A stretch of 64,000 nucleotides of DNA from Acidobacteriota bacterium (GTDB taxonomy: Bacteria > Acidobacteriota > Terriglobia > Acidiferrales > UBA7541). A program made the translations under genes and the position numbers. Shown here piece after piece: positions 8,671 through 16,165 of the stretch; within the stretch, counting starts at the first letter, position 1; the number at the start of each line of letters is the position of its first letter. The DNA lies in the NCBI GenBank assembly GCA_013289585.1, contig JABCZR010000002.1, forward strand, positions 1-64,000, written 5' to 3'. Below the pieces are notes generated by a model. The model was not told where the DNA came from, did not search any database, and saw only the letters and a program-made list of their open reading frames with translations.

Positions 8671-8823
8671 CTAGCCTTCGCTGCGCCTTTCAATGGACAA
8701 TAGCTCCGCCCGCAACTGAACGTTAAGAACCGGCTGCTTTAGCTCCGGCTGCATGTACGACCTAATCCACCGGTCAAGGGCAGAACGCTCCAGGGCGACG
8801 AGTTCGTCGAGCAAACGATCCAC
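8671..8823 (-). CDS. Small ORF upstream of the YdeI-like gene
   Basis: A 50-codon frame starts at a GTG preceded by GGAGG four bases upstream (8828–8832) and ends in TAG. The product begins with MDRLLDELVALERSALDRW, which resembles the first helix of SnoaL/DUF4440-like (NTF2-fold) proteins, and then diverges. It lies on the same strand as the YdeI-like gene and in a different frame. It may be the surviving start of a decayed gene or a genuine short peptide. The evidence is the ribosome-binding site plus weak family resemblance only. Confidence 0.35.
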   Translation of the reverse strand: MDRLLDELVALERSALDRWIRSYMQPELKQPVLNVQLRAELLSIERRSEG

Positions 8824-8932
8824 GGAACCTCCTCTGTCCTGAGCGGGCATCGCGCAAGACGCAATGAGTCCACAGGAGAGGACTGTTCAGGTATCGCGCC
8901 CAATTATGCCAAAGAGGAAGCTCCGGGAGTAC

Positions 8933-8952
8933 TGTCGGCAACTCGGAACTAA
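8933..8952 (+). repeat. Dispersed repeat copy 4 (degenerate)
   Basis: TGTCGGCAACTCGGAACTAA matches the consensus TGTCGGCAANCCGGAAGTAA at 17 of the 19 defined positions. It has the same orientation as the other three copies. Confidence 0.6.
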
Positions 8953-9030
8953 TCGTCTAAGTCCTGATTAACGCGGTTATCGGTAACTTGCTTTCGCCCG
9001 CTCAACCCTAAAGGTTTGGGAAAAGTTTGT

Positions 9031-9059
9031 TCTTACAGCTCCCGGTCCTGCGCTATAAT
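9031..9059 (+). promoter_or_regulatory. Promoter of the mini transcription unit
   Basis: A perfect TATAAT lies at 9054–9059. The best-placed −35 is TCTTAC at 9031–9036 with a 17-nt spacer, which is weak. The downstream hairpin, ribosome-binding site and terminator make a real promoter likely. Confidence 0.55.
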
Positions 9060-9102
9060 CGCGCCACTCGACATTCTTGTCGACATCGGCGCTCCCGCCG
9101 AG

Positions 9103-9137
9103 AAGGAGGTGATCCTGTGAGGTACGGATTACGTTGA
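9103..9137 (+). other. Perfect Shine-Dalgarno with six-codon ORF
   Basis: AAGGAGGTGATC (9103–9114) is the full complement of the 16S rRNA 3' end. It is followed at ideal spacing by GTG and a six-codon frame (VRYGLR, stop at 9135–9137). A TCGGCG-ctcc-CGCCGA hairpin lies immediately upstream and a terminator immediately downstream. So the whole transcript is about 120 nt. It could be a small RNA with a ribosome-binding decoy, a leader-peptide unit, or the remains of a highly expressed gene such as rpsU with its body deleted. Confidence 0.45.
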
Positions 9138-9144
9138 TGTATTA

Positions 9145-9185
9145 GAAGAGGCGCTTGTGAGTCTACCGGGCGCCTCTCTTCTTTT
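9145..9185 (+). terminator. Rho-independent terminator
   Basis: AGAGGCGC (9147–9154) pairs exactly with GCGCCTCT (9170–9177) across a 15-nt loop and is followed by CTTCTTTT. It closes the mini transcription unit. Confidence 0.8.
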
Positions 9186-9335
9186 GTAGCGTGTAGAGAG
9201 CGCTTAACGCGCGAGCCTTTGTCTCCTCCTCGCTTTTCCAATTTCTGGTTTTTGCTTTCTAATTTATAGTCTTGTACTCCAATTGTTTTACACAATGTCC
9301 TTTACATACCCCCACGCCTGCCTGACGATTGCGCC

Positions 9336-9662
9336 ATGTGGATTCTGAAGGGCACGTTGCTCGGACTGTGGCTGTTCGGATTTGGAACTCTCGCTCGGTT
9401 CTACTTCGCCTTTCTCCGCCACCTCCCGCCCAACTCCTCCGTGGACATAAGAGGCATCACTGGATTAACGACACACAATCCCTTATGGTGGACTGCTCTT
9501 GTGGTCTGCCTGGTTCTCGGCTATGCCATTGCCCGCTCCTGGTCCGGTCCTCCGATTCTGTGGATCGCCTTGCTGGTCACCGGCTTAATCCCCGCAGGAT
9601 TCCTCGCCTTGTTCATCGCCCTGTTAGTGAAACTAAAACACGCCACGCAAGGTCTTTCCTGA
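9336..9662 (+). CDS. Small membrane protein, unknown function
   Basis: The 108-residue product has three hydrophobic segments: residues ~4–28, ~52–66 and ~72–100 (ILWIALLVTGLIPAGFLALF). It ends in a short basic tail. I recognise no family. A strong hairpin terminator lies 70 bp downstream, and no Shine-Dalgarno is evident before the ATG. The helices and terminator argue that it is real. Confidence 0.55.
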   Translation: MWILKGTLLGLWLFGFGTLARFYFAFLRHLPPNSSVDIRGITGLTTHNPLWWTALVVCLVLGYAIARSWSGPPILWIALLVTGLIPAGFLALFIALLVKLKHATQGLS

Positions 9663-9729
9663 TCCTGGAGCGCATCCCGCGCCCTTCCGGCGGGTGGCAG
9701 GCCTATAGTCACGAAGCAACGTTCGGGTG

Positions 9730-9764
9730 CCGCATGCTTCGGTTTTGAAGCGTGCGGGTTTTGA
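9730..9764 (+). terminator. Rho-independent terminator
   Basis: CCGCATGCTTC (9730–9740) and GAAGCGTGCGG (9747–9757) form an 11-bp stem with one G·U pair and a GGTTTT loop, followed by GTTTTGA. It ends the small membrane-protein transcript. Confidence 0.75.
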
Positions 9765-9803
9765 CCCTTCCACCTATCCCGCAGCATCCAAACCCTTTAA
9801 CTA

Positions 9804-9913
9804 TTGACAGAAGGTACCGATATGTTATAATGTTTCATCAGCCTGGCACGATTCTTTCCGTGCCCCGCGAACCATGTGTGCGTTTTGCATCCCGGTTCCT
9901 TTACCGGGAACCG
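9804..9913 (+). promoter_or_regulatory. Consensus promoter and structured leader (module 1)
   Basis: TTGACA (9804–9809) and TATAAT (9826–9831) are both perfect hexamers, with a 16-nt spacer. The transcribed leader holds a GGCACG/CGTGCC hairpin (9845–9864) and a CGGTTCC/GGAACCG hairpin (9893–9913). A near-duplicate of the promoter plus first hairpin occurs at 10365–10423, sharing GCATCCAAACC upstream and GAACCATGTG downstream. Module 1 would produce a ~160-nt leader before the gene at 9999. Confidence 0.75.
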
Positions 9914-9998
9914 CCCGCCAAGGACAACCCCTTTTCGCTAGAAAAGCCACTGTGCCCGGCGTACAATCACTCTTGGAACCTGCCAATAGGGAGACCTC

Positions 9999-10241
9999 AT
10001 GAGTATTCCCATTTATCCTGAGCTTGAATCCAGAATCCGCGCACAAGCGGAGGCCCAGGGACTCACCATCGAGACCTACTTGGAGCGCCTTCTTCGTGCC
10101 GATCAGCAGGGAACGGAAGAACTGGATTCTTTCGCCCTCGAAGCCCTCAACTCCGGTACCCCGCTCGAAGTTGGACCTTTTTACTGGCAAGAAAAGCATC
10201 TCCGCCTTGAGGAGCGCCTGAGGAAGTCCGGCGTACGGTGA
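9999..10241 (+). CDS. Short ribbon-helix-helix-like (antitoxin-type) protein
   Basis: The 80-residue product begins MSIPIYPELESRIRAQAEAQGLTIETYLERLL, the β-strand–helix–helix pattern of MetJ/Arc-type DNA-binding proteins and type II antitoxins. A longer polar tail (about residues 40–80) could be a toxin-binding segment. The ATG follows AGGGAGACCTC. No toxin gene follows; the next open frame is far away and belongs to a transcript with its own copy of the promoter. So it is an orphan regulator or antitoxin. Its promoter matches consensus perfectly, so expression is probably strong. Confidence 0.6.
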   Translation: MSIPIYPELESRIRAQAEAQGLTIETYLERLLRADQQGTEELDSFALEALNSGTPLEVGPFYWQEKHLRLEERLRKSGVR

Positions 10242-10364
10242 GCGCCGCCTCGCCGTCCTTTCCAAGAATTTTACCTTTAACTTCTAGCTGTCGACTATAA
10301 ACCTCCCCTCCGATCCGAGTCCTGTGCCCGTATCACCAGGCATCCAAACCACTTAAAGTAACCT

Positions 10365-10423
10365 TTGACCAACTGTACCAATATGCCATAATAGTAGATG
10401 TATTTGGCACGACCCTCCGTGCC
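10365..10423 (+). promoter_or_regulatory. Promoter and hairpin (module 2)
   Basis: TTGACC (10365–10370) and CATAAT (10387–10392) have the same 16-nt spacing as module 1. A GGCACG-accctc-CGTGCC hairpin lies at 10406–10423. The stem is identical to that of module 1 while the loop differs, which suggests the stem is under selection. Confidence 0.65.
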
Positions 10424-10583
10424 CTGGAACCATGTGCGCCCGCCAGGTAGTCCTTCCAACCTCTCTAAAATCCTCCCACCCCGCTCAGTTACTTTCTCGC
10501 CAACACTCCGCCCCCGTAAGTCCTTTACGCGCAATACTTACGGATCTCCCCGCAAGTGTTGCAAACAAAAGACTTACGCCAAA

Positions 10584-10632
10584 GTTAAATCCTTTAGATT
10601 CAACACTTACAAAGAACCGGGGGTGGGGGTCG
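10584..10632 (+). repeat. Dispersed Acidobacteria-type G-rich repeat, copy A
   Basis: The segment contains TTAAATCCTTTAGATT, then CAACACTTACAAAGAACC, then GGGGGTGGGGG. A related copy lies on the minus strand near 46890–46945 with TAACTCCTTTAGAATG, GCACTTACAAA and a G-run. The shared order of motifs indicates a repeat family. Confidence 0.5.
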
Positions 10633-10955
10633 CCCTTCAGCTTTCAACCTTCCTGCCTTTCAACGTTCAAACGTGTAACTCCTTTTCTGTCACATCCTTA
10701 GCAGCCCCCACCTTGCAACCTCAATCGAATCACATCCTTACAATAACCATGGGGGAGGGGGGGCCGCAACCTTCCAACGGCTTTCTCCCCCGCTGCCGTC
10801 GTCCCCTTGCCTTTTCCCATCCAATGTATTCTATTTGTCCCGAACAGGGCTGGGACAGAGTCGCGAATCGCAGGTCTCAATTCACCATTCCCTGATCTCC
10901 GGACCCCGATCTCTCTTTACGGGTCACTGTTCACGGATCACCGTTCACCGCTTCC

Positions 10956-12644
10956 ATGGCCACCGACCACAACCGCGCCAATCCCCCCGAGCCGCCACCA
11001 CCCGGCTTTCTGGCGGGGACTCTCTCCAGCACCGGCCACAAAGCCATTGGCCTCAACTATCTCTGGCTCGCGCTCTTCAGCGTTTTTCTCGGCTTGGCCA
11101 TGTCGCTGCTCATGCGCATCCACATCGTCTGGCCGAGCATGCGGCTCCCGTTCCTGACCGGCGTCGGCTTCTCGCTCGAACGCTACGCCGCTCTCACCAC
11201 CTTCCACGGCTCGCTCATGGTTTTTCTGGTGCTGACCGCCGCGCCGCAGGCCGGCTTCGGCAACTATTTTCTCCCGCTGCAAATCGGCGCTCGAGAAATG
11301 GCCTTTCCCAAGCTCAACCGGCTCGCCTTCTGGTCCACCGCAGCCTCGCTCATCGGCCTGACTGCTGCCTTCCTGGCCGCGCCCGAAACCGGACTCACCC
11401 TCTGGATCGTCAGCGTCGCGCTTTTCTGCTCCGCCTCACTCTTGAACGGAATCAATTTCAGCGTCACCACCATCGATCTCCGCGCCAGGGGCATGACCCT
11501 GCCGCGGCTTCCGCTCACCGTCTGGGCTTGGTTTATCAACGGAATTCTCAGCACTTTAATTTTCAGCATCCTCCTCGCCGCCTCCGTCTGCCTGCTCTCC
11601 GATCGCCTCGCTGGCACAAACTTTTTTCCGGTATTCAGTTTCCTCAGCAGCCAGCCCGCGAATCTCGCCGCCAATACTTTGCCCGTGCTCTGGCAGCGCC
11701 TCTTCTGGTTTTTCGCCCAAGCCGAAGTCTATATCGCCATGCTCCCGTGCTTCGGACTCGTCACCCATCTCATCTCCACGTTTTCGCGCAAGCCCGTTTG
11801 GATGGAACGACTCGTCGTTCTCGCTTTGTGCGCCGTCGGCCTTTCCGGATTTTGCGTTTGGGGCCAGCACATGTTCGCCAGCGGCATGAATCCCTTTTCA
11901 CCGCTGGTCTTTTCGCTGCTCGCGTCCTCGCTCGGTTTGCCCGCCGCGATTTTGCTGATCTGTTGGCTCGGCACGCTTTGGAACGCCCGCGTTCAGCTCA
12001 ACACTTCGATGCTTTTCGCCATTGGCTTTGTTTCGCTCTTCATGGCCGGTGGACTTTCCGGAATTTTTCTCGCGCGCCGTGATCTTGCTTCCGCCGCCGT
12101 CAGCGATGATTTCATCACCGGACATTTCCATCTGGTCATGGGCGTCGCCGCCACCTTCGCAATTCTCGGCGCGCTGTTTTTCTGGTTTCCAAAACTTTTC
12201 GGCCGCCGCCTCAACGAATCGCTCGGCAAACTTCATTTCTGGCTGACGTTTGCCGGCGCCTATCTCGTTTTTATGCCCATGCACTGGCTGGGCCTTCTCA
12301 CGCACGCCAACATTTATTCCGGCAGCCGCCTCGCCGCAATCGCCGGACTCGTCGCTCCGGTTCGCGCGTTCATCACCGTTGCTGCAATCCTCATGGTTTT
12401 CGCGCAAGGAATTTTTCTCGTCAATTTTCTGTGGAGTCTTTTGCGCGGAGAAAAAGTGGAAGAGAATAATCCCTGGCGCGCCACTACGCTCGAATGGAGC
12501 GTCTCCTCGCCGCCGCCCGCCGATGATTTTGGCCCCGCCGACCCGGTGGTGTATCGTGGGGCTTACGAGTTCAGCGTTCCCGGCGTCGCCGAAGATTTTG
12601 TTCCGCAGCACCTCGCGCCGGACCAGGTAGTGAAAGCGCGTTAG
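10956..12644 (+). CDS. Heme-copper oxidase subunit I homologue lacking CuB ligands
   Basis: The 562-residue polytopic protein aligns along its length with cytochrome c oxidase subunit I: SSTGHKAIGLNYL near the start, TTFHGSLMVF, LFWFFAQAEVYIAMLPCFGL, WGQHMFASGMN, DDFITGHFHLVMGV. Heme ligands are kept: His84, His390 and His392. CuB ligands are largely lost. The GHPEVY motif is AQAEVY (Gln255; Tyr259 kept), and WxHHM is WGQHM (Gln304; His305 kept). The K-channel lysine region and the RRxxDYP heme-propionate motif are also absent. It therefore probably binds two hemes but should not reduce oxygen by the usual route. A subunit III gene follows; no CuA subunit II is nearby. Confidence 0.85.
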   Translation: MATDHNRANPPEPPPPGFLAGTLSSTGHKAIGLNYLWLALFSVFLGLAMSLLMRIHIVWPSMRLPFLTGVGFSLERYAALTTFHGSLMVFLVLTAAPQAGFGNYFLPLQIGAREMAFPKLNRLAFWSTAASLIGLTAAFLAAPETGLTLWIVSVALFCSASLLNGINFSVTTIDLRARGMTLPRLPLTVWAWFINGILSTLIFSILLAASVCLLSDRLAGTNFFPVFSFLSSQPANLAANTLPVLWQRLFWFFAQAEVYIAMLPCFGLVTHLISTFSRKPVWMERLVVLALCAVGLSGFCVWGQHMFASGMNPFSPLVFSLLASSLGLPAAILLICWLGTLWNARVQLNTSMLFAIGFVSLFMAGGLSGIFLARRDLASAAVSDDFITGHFHLVMGVAATFAILGALFFWFPKLFGRRLNESLGKLHFWLTFAGAYLVFMPMHWLGLLTHANIYSGSRLAAIAGLVAPVRAFITVAAILMVFAQGIFLVNFLWSLLRGEKVEENNPWRATTLEWSVSSPPPADDFGPADPVVYRGAYEFSVPGVAEDFVPQHLAPDQVVKAR

Positions 12645-12646
12645 CG

Positions 12647-12711
12647 AATAAATAGAAAAATAGAAAAACAAAAAATAGAAAACAGAAAATAGAAAATAGA
12701 AAATAGAAAGA
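12647..12711 (+). repeat. AT-rich heptanucleotide tandem repeat
   Basis: The 72-bp gap between the two oxidase-like genes is almost entirely imperfect tandem copies of ATAGAAA, about seven units, the last three exact. It replaces a normal ribosome-binding region; AGAAAG just before the ATG at 12717 is the only Shine-Dalgarno-like element. Confidence 0.8.
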
Positions 12712-12716
12712 TCGAC

Positions 12717-13385
12717 ATGCCGGGCACAACTGCAGAAATCGAAATCGTCATCGAAGATATTGGCGGGGGTACCGGCGGCGGAGAACCGCCCGCGGGCGGT
12801 GACGGTGGAGGCGGAGACGACGATCGCCGCCGCCAAAAAAAATCTCCATCGCCGAGACGCTACTCGACGGCCATTACGCTCGGGCTCGTTTCCATACTCA
12901 TGTTTTTCATGGCGCTCACCAGCGCTTTCATTGTTCTCAGGCGCAGCAGCGAATTGTGGGTGGATTTTCATCTCCCGCCGATTCTGTGGCTGAACACGGG
13001 GATTCTGCTGGCGAGCAGTTTCACGCTGGAAGCGGCGCGGCGGAAGCTGGCTGATTCGAACGCGGCGGACTTTCGAAAGCTCTGGCTGCTCACCACCGCG
13101 TTGGGGCTTTTATTTGTTGCGGGACAACTGGTTGCCTGGCGCCAGCTTGTGGCCCAAGGCGTGTTCATTGCCAGCAATCAGGCCAGCAGCTTCTTTTACA
13201 TTTTCACGGGCGCGCACGCGATCCATCTTCTTGGCGGCGTCGGCGCGCTTCTTTACGTTTCGATTCGAAAGCTGGATGCGGCCAGAATTTCGCTTTCGAC
13301 CGCCGCGGAAATTACTTCCTACTACTGGCATTTCATGGACGGCCTGTGGGTTTTTCTTCTGGCGCTTCTCTACCTGGGGAAATGA
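12717..13385 (+). CDS. Cytochrome c oxidase subunit III-like protein
   Basis: The 222-residue protein starts with ~45 cytoplasmic residues rich in Gly, Asp and Arg. Five membrane helices follow, with subunit III signatures (SSFFYIFTGAHAIHLLGG and YYWHFMDGLWVFLLALLYL). In canonical oxidases subunit III has no redox centre and stabilises subunit I. Pairing with a subunit I homologue that lacks CuB ligands suggests the two still assemble. The acidic-then-basic N-terminal extension is not part of the usual core. It is separated from subunit I by the ATAGAAA tandem repeat. Confidence 0.85.
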   Translation: MPGTTAEIEIVIEDIGGGTGGGEPPAGGDGGGGDDDRRRQKKSPSPRRYSTAITLGLVSILMFFMALTSAFIVLRRSSELWVDFHLPPILWLNTGILLASSFTLEAARRKLADSNAADFRKLWLLTTALGLLFVAGQLVAWRQLVAQGVFIASNQASSFFYIFTGAHAIHLLGGVGALLYVSIRKLDAARISLSTAAEITSYYWHFMDGLWVFLLALLYLGK

Positions 13386-13407
13386 TTCGAACCGGCGGGC
13401 GGTAAAT

Positions 13408-14547
13408 TCAGCACTTCATAAATTCGGCGATGCATTCGACCACGCGCGCGATCTGTTCCTTGCACAATTCCGGATACATCGGCAGGGATAACACTTCTTG
13501 CGCGGCGCGCTCGGCATGCGGGAAATCGCCCGGCTTGTAGCCGAGCGAAGCGTAGAGCGGCTGCAGGTGCAATGGATAAGGATAGTAGACGGTGCTGCCG
13601 ATTTTTCGCTCGTTCAAGAATTGGTGAAGCGCATCACGACGCTCGATTCGAATGGTGTACTGGTGGAAGACGTGTTCGAATCCCTCTGGCACGGCGGGCG
13701 GCATAACGCCGGGAATTTGATTTAGCAGGCGGGTGTACTCGGCGGCGTTGGTTTGGCGGGCGCGCTGCCAATTCGAAAGATGGCGAAGCTTGACGCGCAG
13801 GATGGCGGCCTGGATTTCGTCGAGGCGGCTGTTCCAGCCGGGCTCGGTGCTGAGATATTTTCCGGACTGGCCGTGGTTTCGCAGCGTTCGAATGCGGGCG
13901 GCGAGTTCGGCGGAATTTGTGGTTACGAGGCCAGCGTCGCCGCAGGCGCCCAGATTTTTTGTTGGGTAAAAGCTGAAGCAGGCCGCGTCGCCAAGCGCAC
14001 CCGTTCGAACGCCCTTATAAGATGCGCCGATGGCCTGTGCGTTGTCCTCAACGACCGGCAGGCCGCGCGCTTTTGCGAAAGCCAGGATCGGGTCCATGTC
14101 CGCGGGGAGCCCATAGAGATGGACAACCACGATCGCGCGGGTACCCGGCGTGACGCGGCGTTCGAATTCGGCGGGATCGACGTTGTAGGTTTCCGGCCGG
14201 ATATCGGCGAAAACGGGTTTTGCTCCGAGCGCGCTTACGGCGCTGCCGGTAGCCACAAAGGTAAACGCAGGCAAGAGCACTTCGTCGCCGGCTTGCACCC
14301 CGCAGGCGCGCAAGGCCAGGATCAAGGCGTCGGTGCCGGAAGCAACGCCGATGCCGTGAGCCACGCCACAAAGGCTGGCGATTTCCTTTTCGAACGCGGC
14401 GCCTTCCCGTCCGAGGACGAACTGCTGAGAGGCGAGGACTTTCTCGACGGCCGCGCGGATTTCGCCACCGATGGCGGTGTATTGCGCGGCGAGATCGAGT
14501 TGGGGGACGGGGTCAGGCGAGGAAGAAATTTGAGGTTGTGGCGTCAT
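13408..14547 (-). CDS. DegT/DnrJ/EryC1/StrS-family aminotransferase
   Basis: The 379-residue fold-type I PLP enzyme begins with [16 protein letters not shown], then [41 protein letters not shown] and the PLP lysine in [13 protein letters not shown]. The C-terminal HVFHQYTIR and [11 protein letters not shown] blocks are typical. The family transaminates keto sugars on nucleotide carriers for surface polysaccharides or antibiotics. No sugar genes are adjacent, so the sugar is unknown. It converges on the oxidase-like gene with a 22-bp gap and diverges from the next aminotransferase. Confidence 0.88.
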   Translation of the reverse strand: MTPQPQISSSPDPVPQLDLAAQYTAIGGEIRAAVEKVLASQQFVLGREGAAFEKEIASLCGVAHGIGVASGTDALILALRACGVQAGDEVLLPAFTFVATGSAVSALGAKPVFADIRPETYNVDPAEFERRVTPGTRAIVVVHLYGLPADMDPILAFAKARGLPVVEDNAQAIGASYKGVRTGALGDAACFSFYPTKNLGACGDAGLVTTNSAELAARIRTLRNHGQSGKYLSTEPGWNSRLDEIQAAILRVKLRHLSNWQRARQTNAAEYTRLLNQIPGVMPPAVPEGFEHVFHQYTIRIERRDALHQFLNERKIGSTVYYPYPLHLQPLYASLGYKPGDFPHAERAAQEVLSLPMYPELCKEQIARVVECIAEFMKC

Positions 14548-14620
14548 GGTCTTGTGACGGGTTCAGTATACGTCAATTGGTTTTGGGTTCGCGTGGGGGG
14601 TTGCAGTGCGGGTTGAAGAC

Positions 14621-14645
14621 GGCGCACCGATGCTGCGCCCCTACA
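14621..14645. repeat. Palindromic intergenic repeat (REP-like)
   Basis: GGCGCA (14621–14626) and TGCGCC (14634–14639) form a short hairpin, followed by CCTACA. Such GGCGCA…TGCGCCCCTAC palindromes look like repetitive extragenic elements. It lies between two divergent aminotransferase genes. Confidence 0.45.
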
Positions 14646-14670
14646 AGATCACAGGCGAGTGGCGTTGAAG

Positions 14671-14698
14671 TGCGACCCTGCAGGCGTTCCCATATAAT
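14671..14698 (+). promoter_or_regulatory. Promoter of class I aminotransferase
   Basis: A perfect TATAAT lies at 14693–14698. The likely −35 is TGCGAC at 14671–14676 with a 16-nt spacer. Transcription would start about 9 nt before the ATG at 14714, giving a nearly leaderless mRNA, which fits the lack of a Shine-Dalgarno. Confidence 0.5.
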
Positions 14699-14713
14699 GA
14701 TGCGACTGCACAC

Positions 14714-15874
14714 ATGTTTGCAAAACGGACTAATTGGGATTTGACGCCGAACCGGCTCGGCGAAGCACTGGCTTCGCATCGAGCTGCGGGGAAGCCGTTG
14801 CTGGACTTGACGGTTTCGAATCCCACGGAATGCGGCTTCGCCTATAAGGATGCGGAAATCCTGCGAGCGCTGAGCAATCCAGGGGCGCTTTCATATGAGC
14901 CAAATCCAAGAGGCATGGAGTCAGCGCGCTGCGCCGTTTCGGCCTATTACGCGGAACGCGGCGAAAGCGTAGCGATTGAAGACATTTTTCTTACCACGAG
15001 CACGAGCGAAGCGTATTCGTACGTGTTTCGAATGCTGTGCGATCCCGGCGACGAGGTACTGATTCCTTCGCCGAGTTATCCGTTGTTCGATTTTCTGGCG
15101 GAGATCCAGGACGTCAAGCTGGTGCGCTATCCATTGCTGTACGACCATGGGTGGCAGATGGATTTTCACGCCCTGGAGCAAGCGATCACGCCCCGGACGC
15201 GCGGAGTGATCGTGGTGCACCCGAATAATCCGACCGGACATTTCACGAAAGCTTCGGAGATGGCCAAGCTGAATGCGATCTGTTCGGCGGGGGATATGGC
15301 GGTCATAGCCGATGAAGTGTTTCTCGATTTCGGGCTGGAGGGGAATCGCGTTGCGAGCTTTTCCGCGAATTCCGCGTCACTCGCTTTCAGGTTGAGCGGA
15401 CTCTCCAAGATTTCCGGGCTGCCGCAAATGAAGGCTGCCTGGCTGACTGTCAGCGGGTCTCGCGAAAAAAAGAGGGAAGCGCTCGCGCGGCTCGAAGTCG
15501 TCGCGGACACCTATCTCTCCGCGAATGCGCCTGTACAACTGGCGATGCCAGTCTTTCTCGATCAACGGCGGACATTTCAGGAGCAACTGCTGGCGCGGGT
15601 TCGGCAGAATCTTTCCGAGCTGGATCGACAGCTCTCACAGCAGATATCCTGCAGCCGACTGGCGGTTGAGGGCGGCTGGTACGCAGTGCTGCGCGTCCCG
15701 GCGACTCGTTCCGACGAGGATCTGGCCCTTGAACTCCTGAAGTCAAGCGGCGTCAGTATTCATCCCGGTCATTTCTATGATTTTTCGTCCGAAGGATTCC
15801 TGATTTTGAGTCTCATTACGCCGGCGGAAATCTTCGCGCGAGGAGTCGCTGGGACGCTCAAGCTGATCGGATGA
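14714..15874 (+). CDS. Class I/II PLP-dependent aminotransferase
   Basis: The 386-residue enzyme has LDLTVSNPTECGF, an IPSPSYPLFDFLAEIQ substrate segment, VVHPNNPTGHF (the family NNPTG), IADEVFLDF, and the PLP lysine in SGLSKISGLPQMKAAW. The layout is that of AspC/AlaA-like amino-acid aminotransferases. The exact amino donor is not predictable. It has its own TATAAT promoter and no co-directional partner upstream. Confidence 0.88.
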   Translation: MFAKRTNWDLTPNRLGEALASHRAAGKPLLDLTVSNPTECGFAYKDAEILRALSNPGALSYEPNPRGMESARCAVSAYYAERGESVAIEDIFLTTSTSEAYSYVFRMLCDPGDEVLIPSPSYPLFDFLAEIQDVKLVRYPLLYDHGWQMDFHALEQAITPRTRGVIVVHPNNPTGHFTKASEMAKLNAICSAGDMAVIADEVFLDFGLEGNRVASFSANSASLAFRLSGLSKISGLPQMKAAWLTVSGSREKKREALARLEVVADTYLSANAPVQLAMPVFLDQRRTFQEQLLARVRQNLSELDRQLSQQISCSRLAVEGGWYAVLRVPATRSDEDLALELLKSSGVSIHPGHFYDFSSEGFLILSLITPAEIFARGVAGTLKLIG

Positions 15875-16165
15875 TCAGGCGAGATCCGCGGTGGCAGCCC
15901 GGGCGAGAACAAGCATAAGGGAATGTTTGGGACTTCATAATCTAGTAGATGATGGGGAGATGACCTACAGTTTATGGAAGATTTAGATAAAATTGAGATG
16001 CACGCAGTCCTAGTACCGCGAGTCAAACAAAGAAGTTAGACGGTTTTCACGTAAAATCAACATAAAGCATAGATTGGAAAGCACCTTGCATCTCTTCTCG
16101 CCGGACCTGTGGTGGTCCATCGGGATTTCAAACTCTTGAGATCGATGTTGACGGGGGAAATGAAT

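Larger units (their letters stand above)
8824..9335. other. Gap with repeat copy 4 and a mini transcription unit
   Basis: This 512-bp gap has no ordinary gene. It contains repeat copy 4, a TATAAT-type promoter, a hairpin, a perfect Shine-Dalgarno with a six-codon ORF and a rho-independent terminator, each listed separately. The AT-rich part from 9230 to 9310 holds nothing I recognise. Confidence 0.55.
10242..10955. other. Long intergenic leader before the oxidase-like genes
   Basis: The 714-bp gap has a promoter+hairpin module at 10365–10423 and, from ~10510, several GTAAGT/ACTTAC motifs in both orientations. It ends in G-rich runs near 10620 and 10750. I see no gene; the small open frames are low-complexity. 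If transcription starts at module 2, the oxidase-like gene has a ~550-nt untranslated leader. Confidence 0.5.

Noticed and set aside
9103-9115. AAGGAGGTGATCC as a fragment of 16S rRNA on the minus strand
   Set aside because: The match ends at the anti-Shine-Dalgarno complement; no neighbouring rRNA sequence is present, and the context is that of a ribosome-binding site.
12647-12711. Possible CRISPR-like array
   Set aside because: Units are 7 bp, contiguous and without spacers; no cas gene is nearby.
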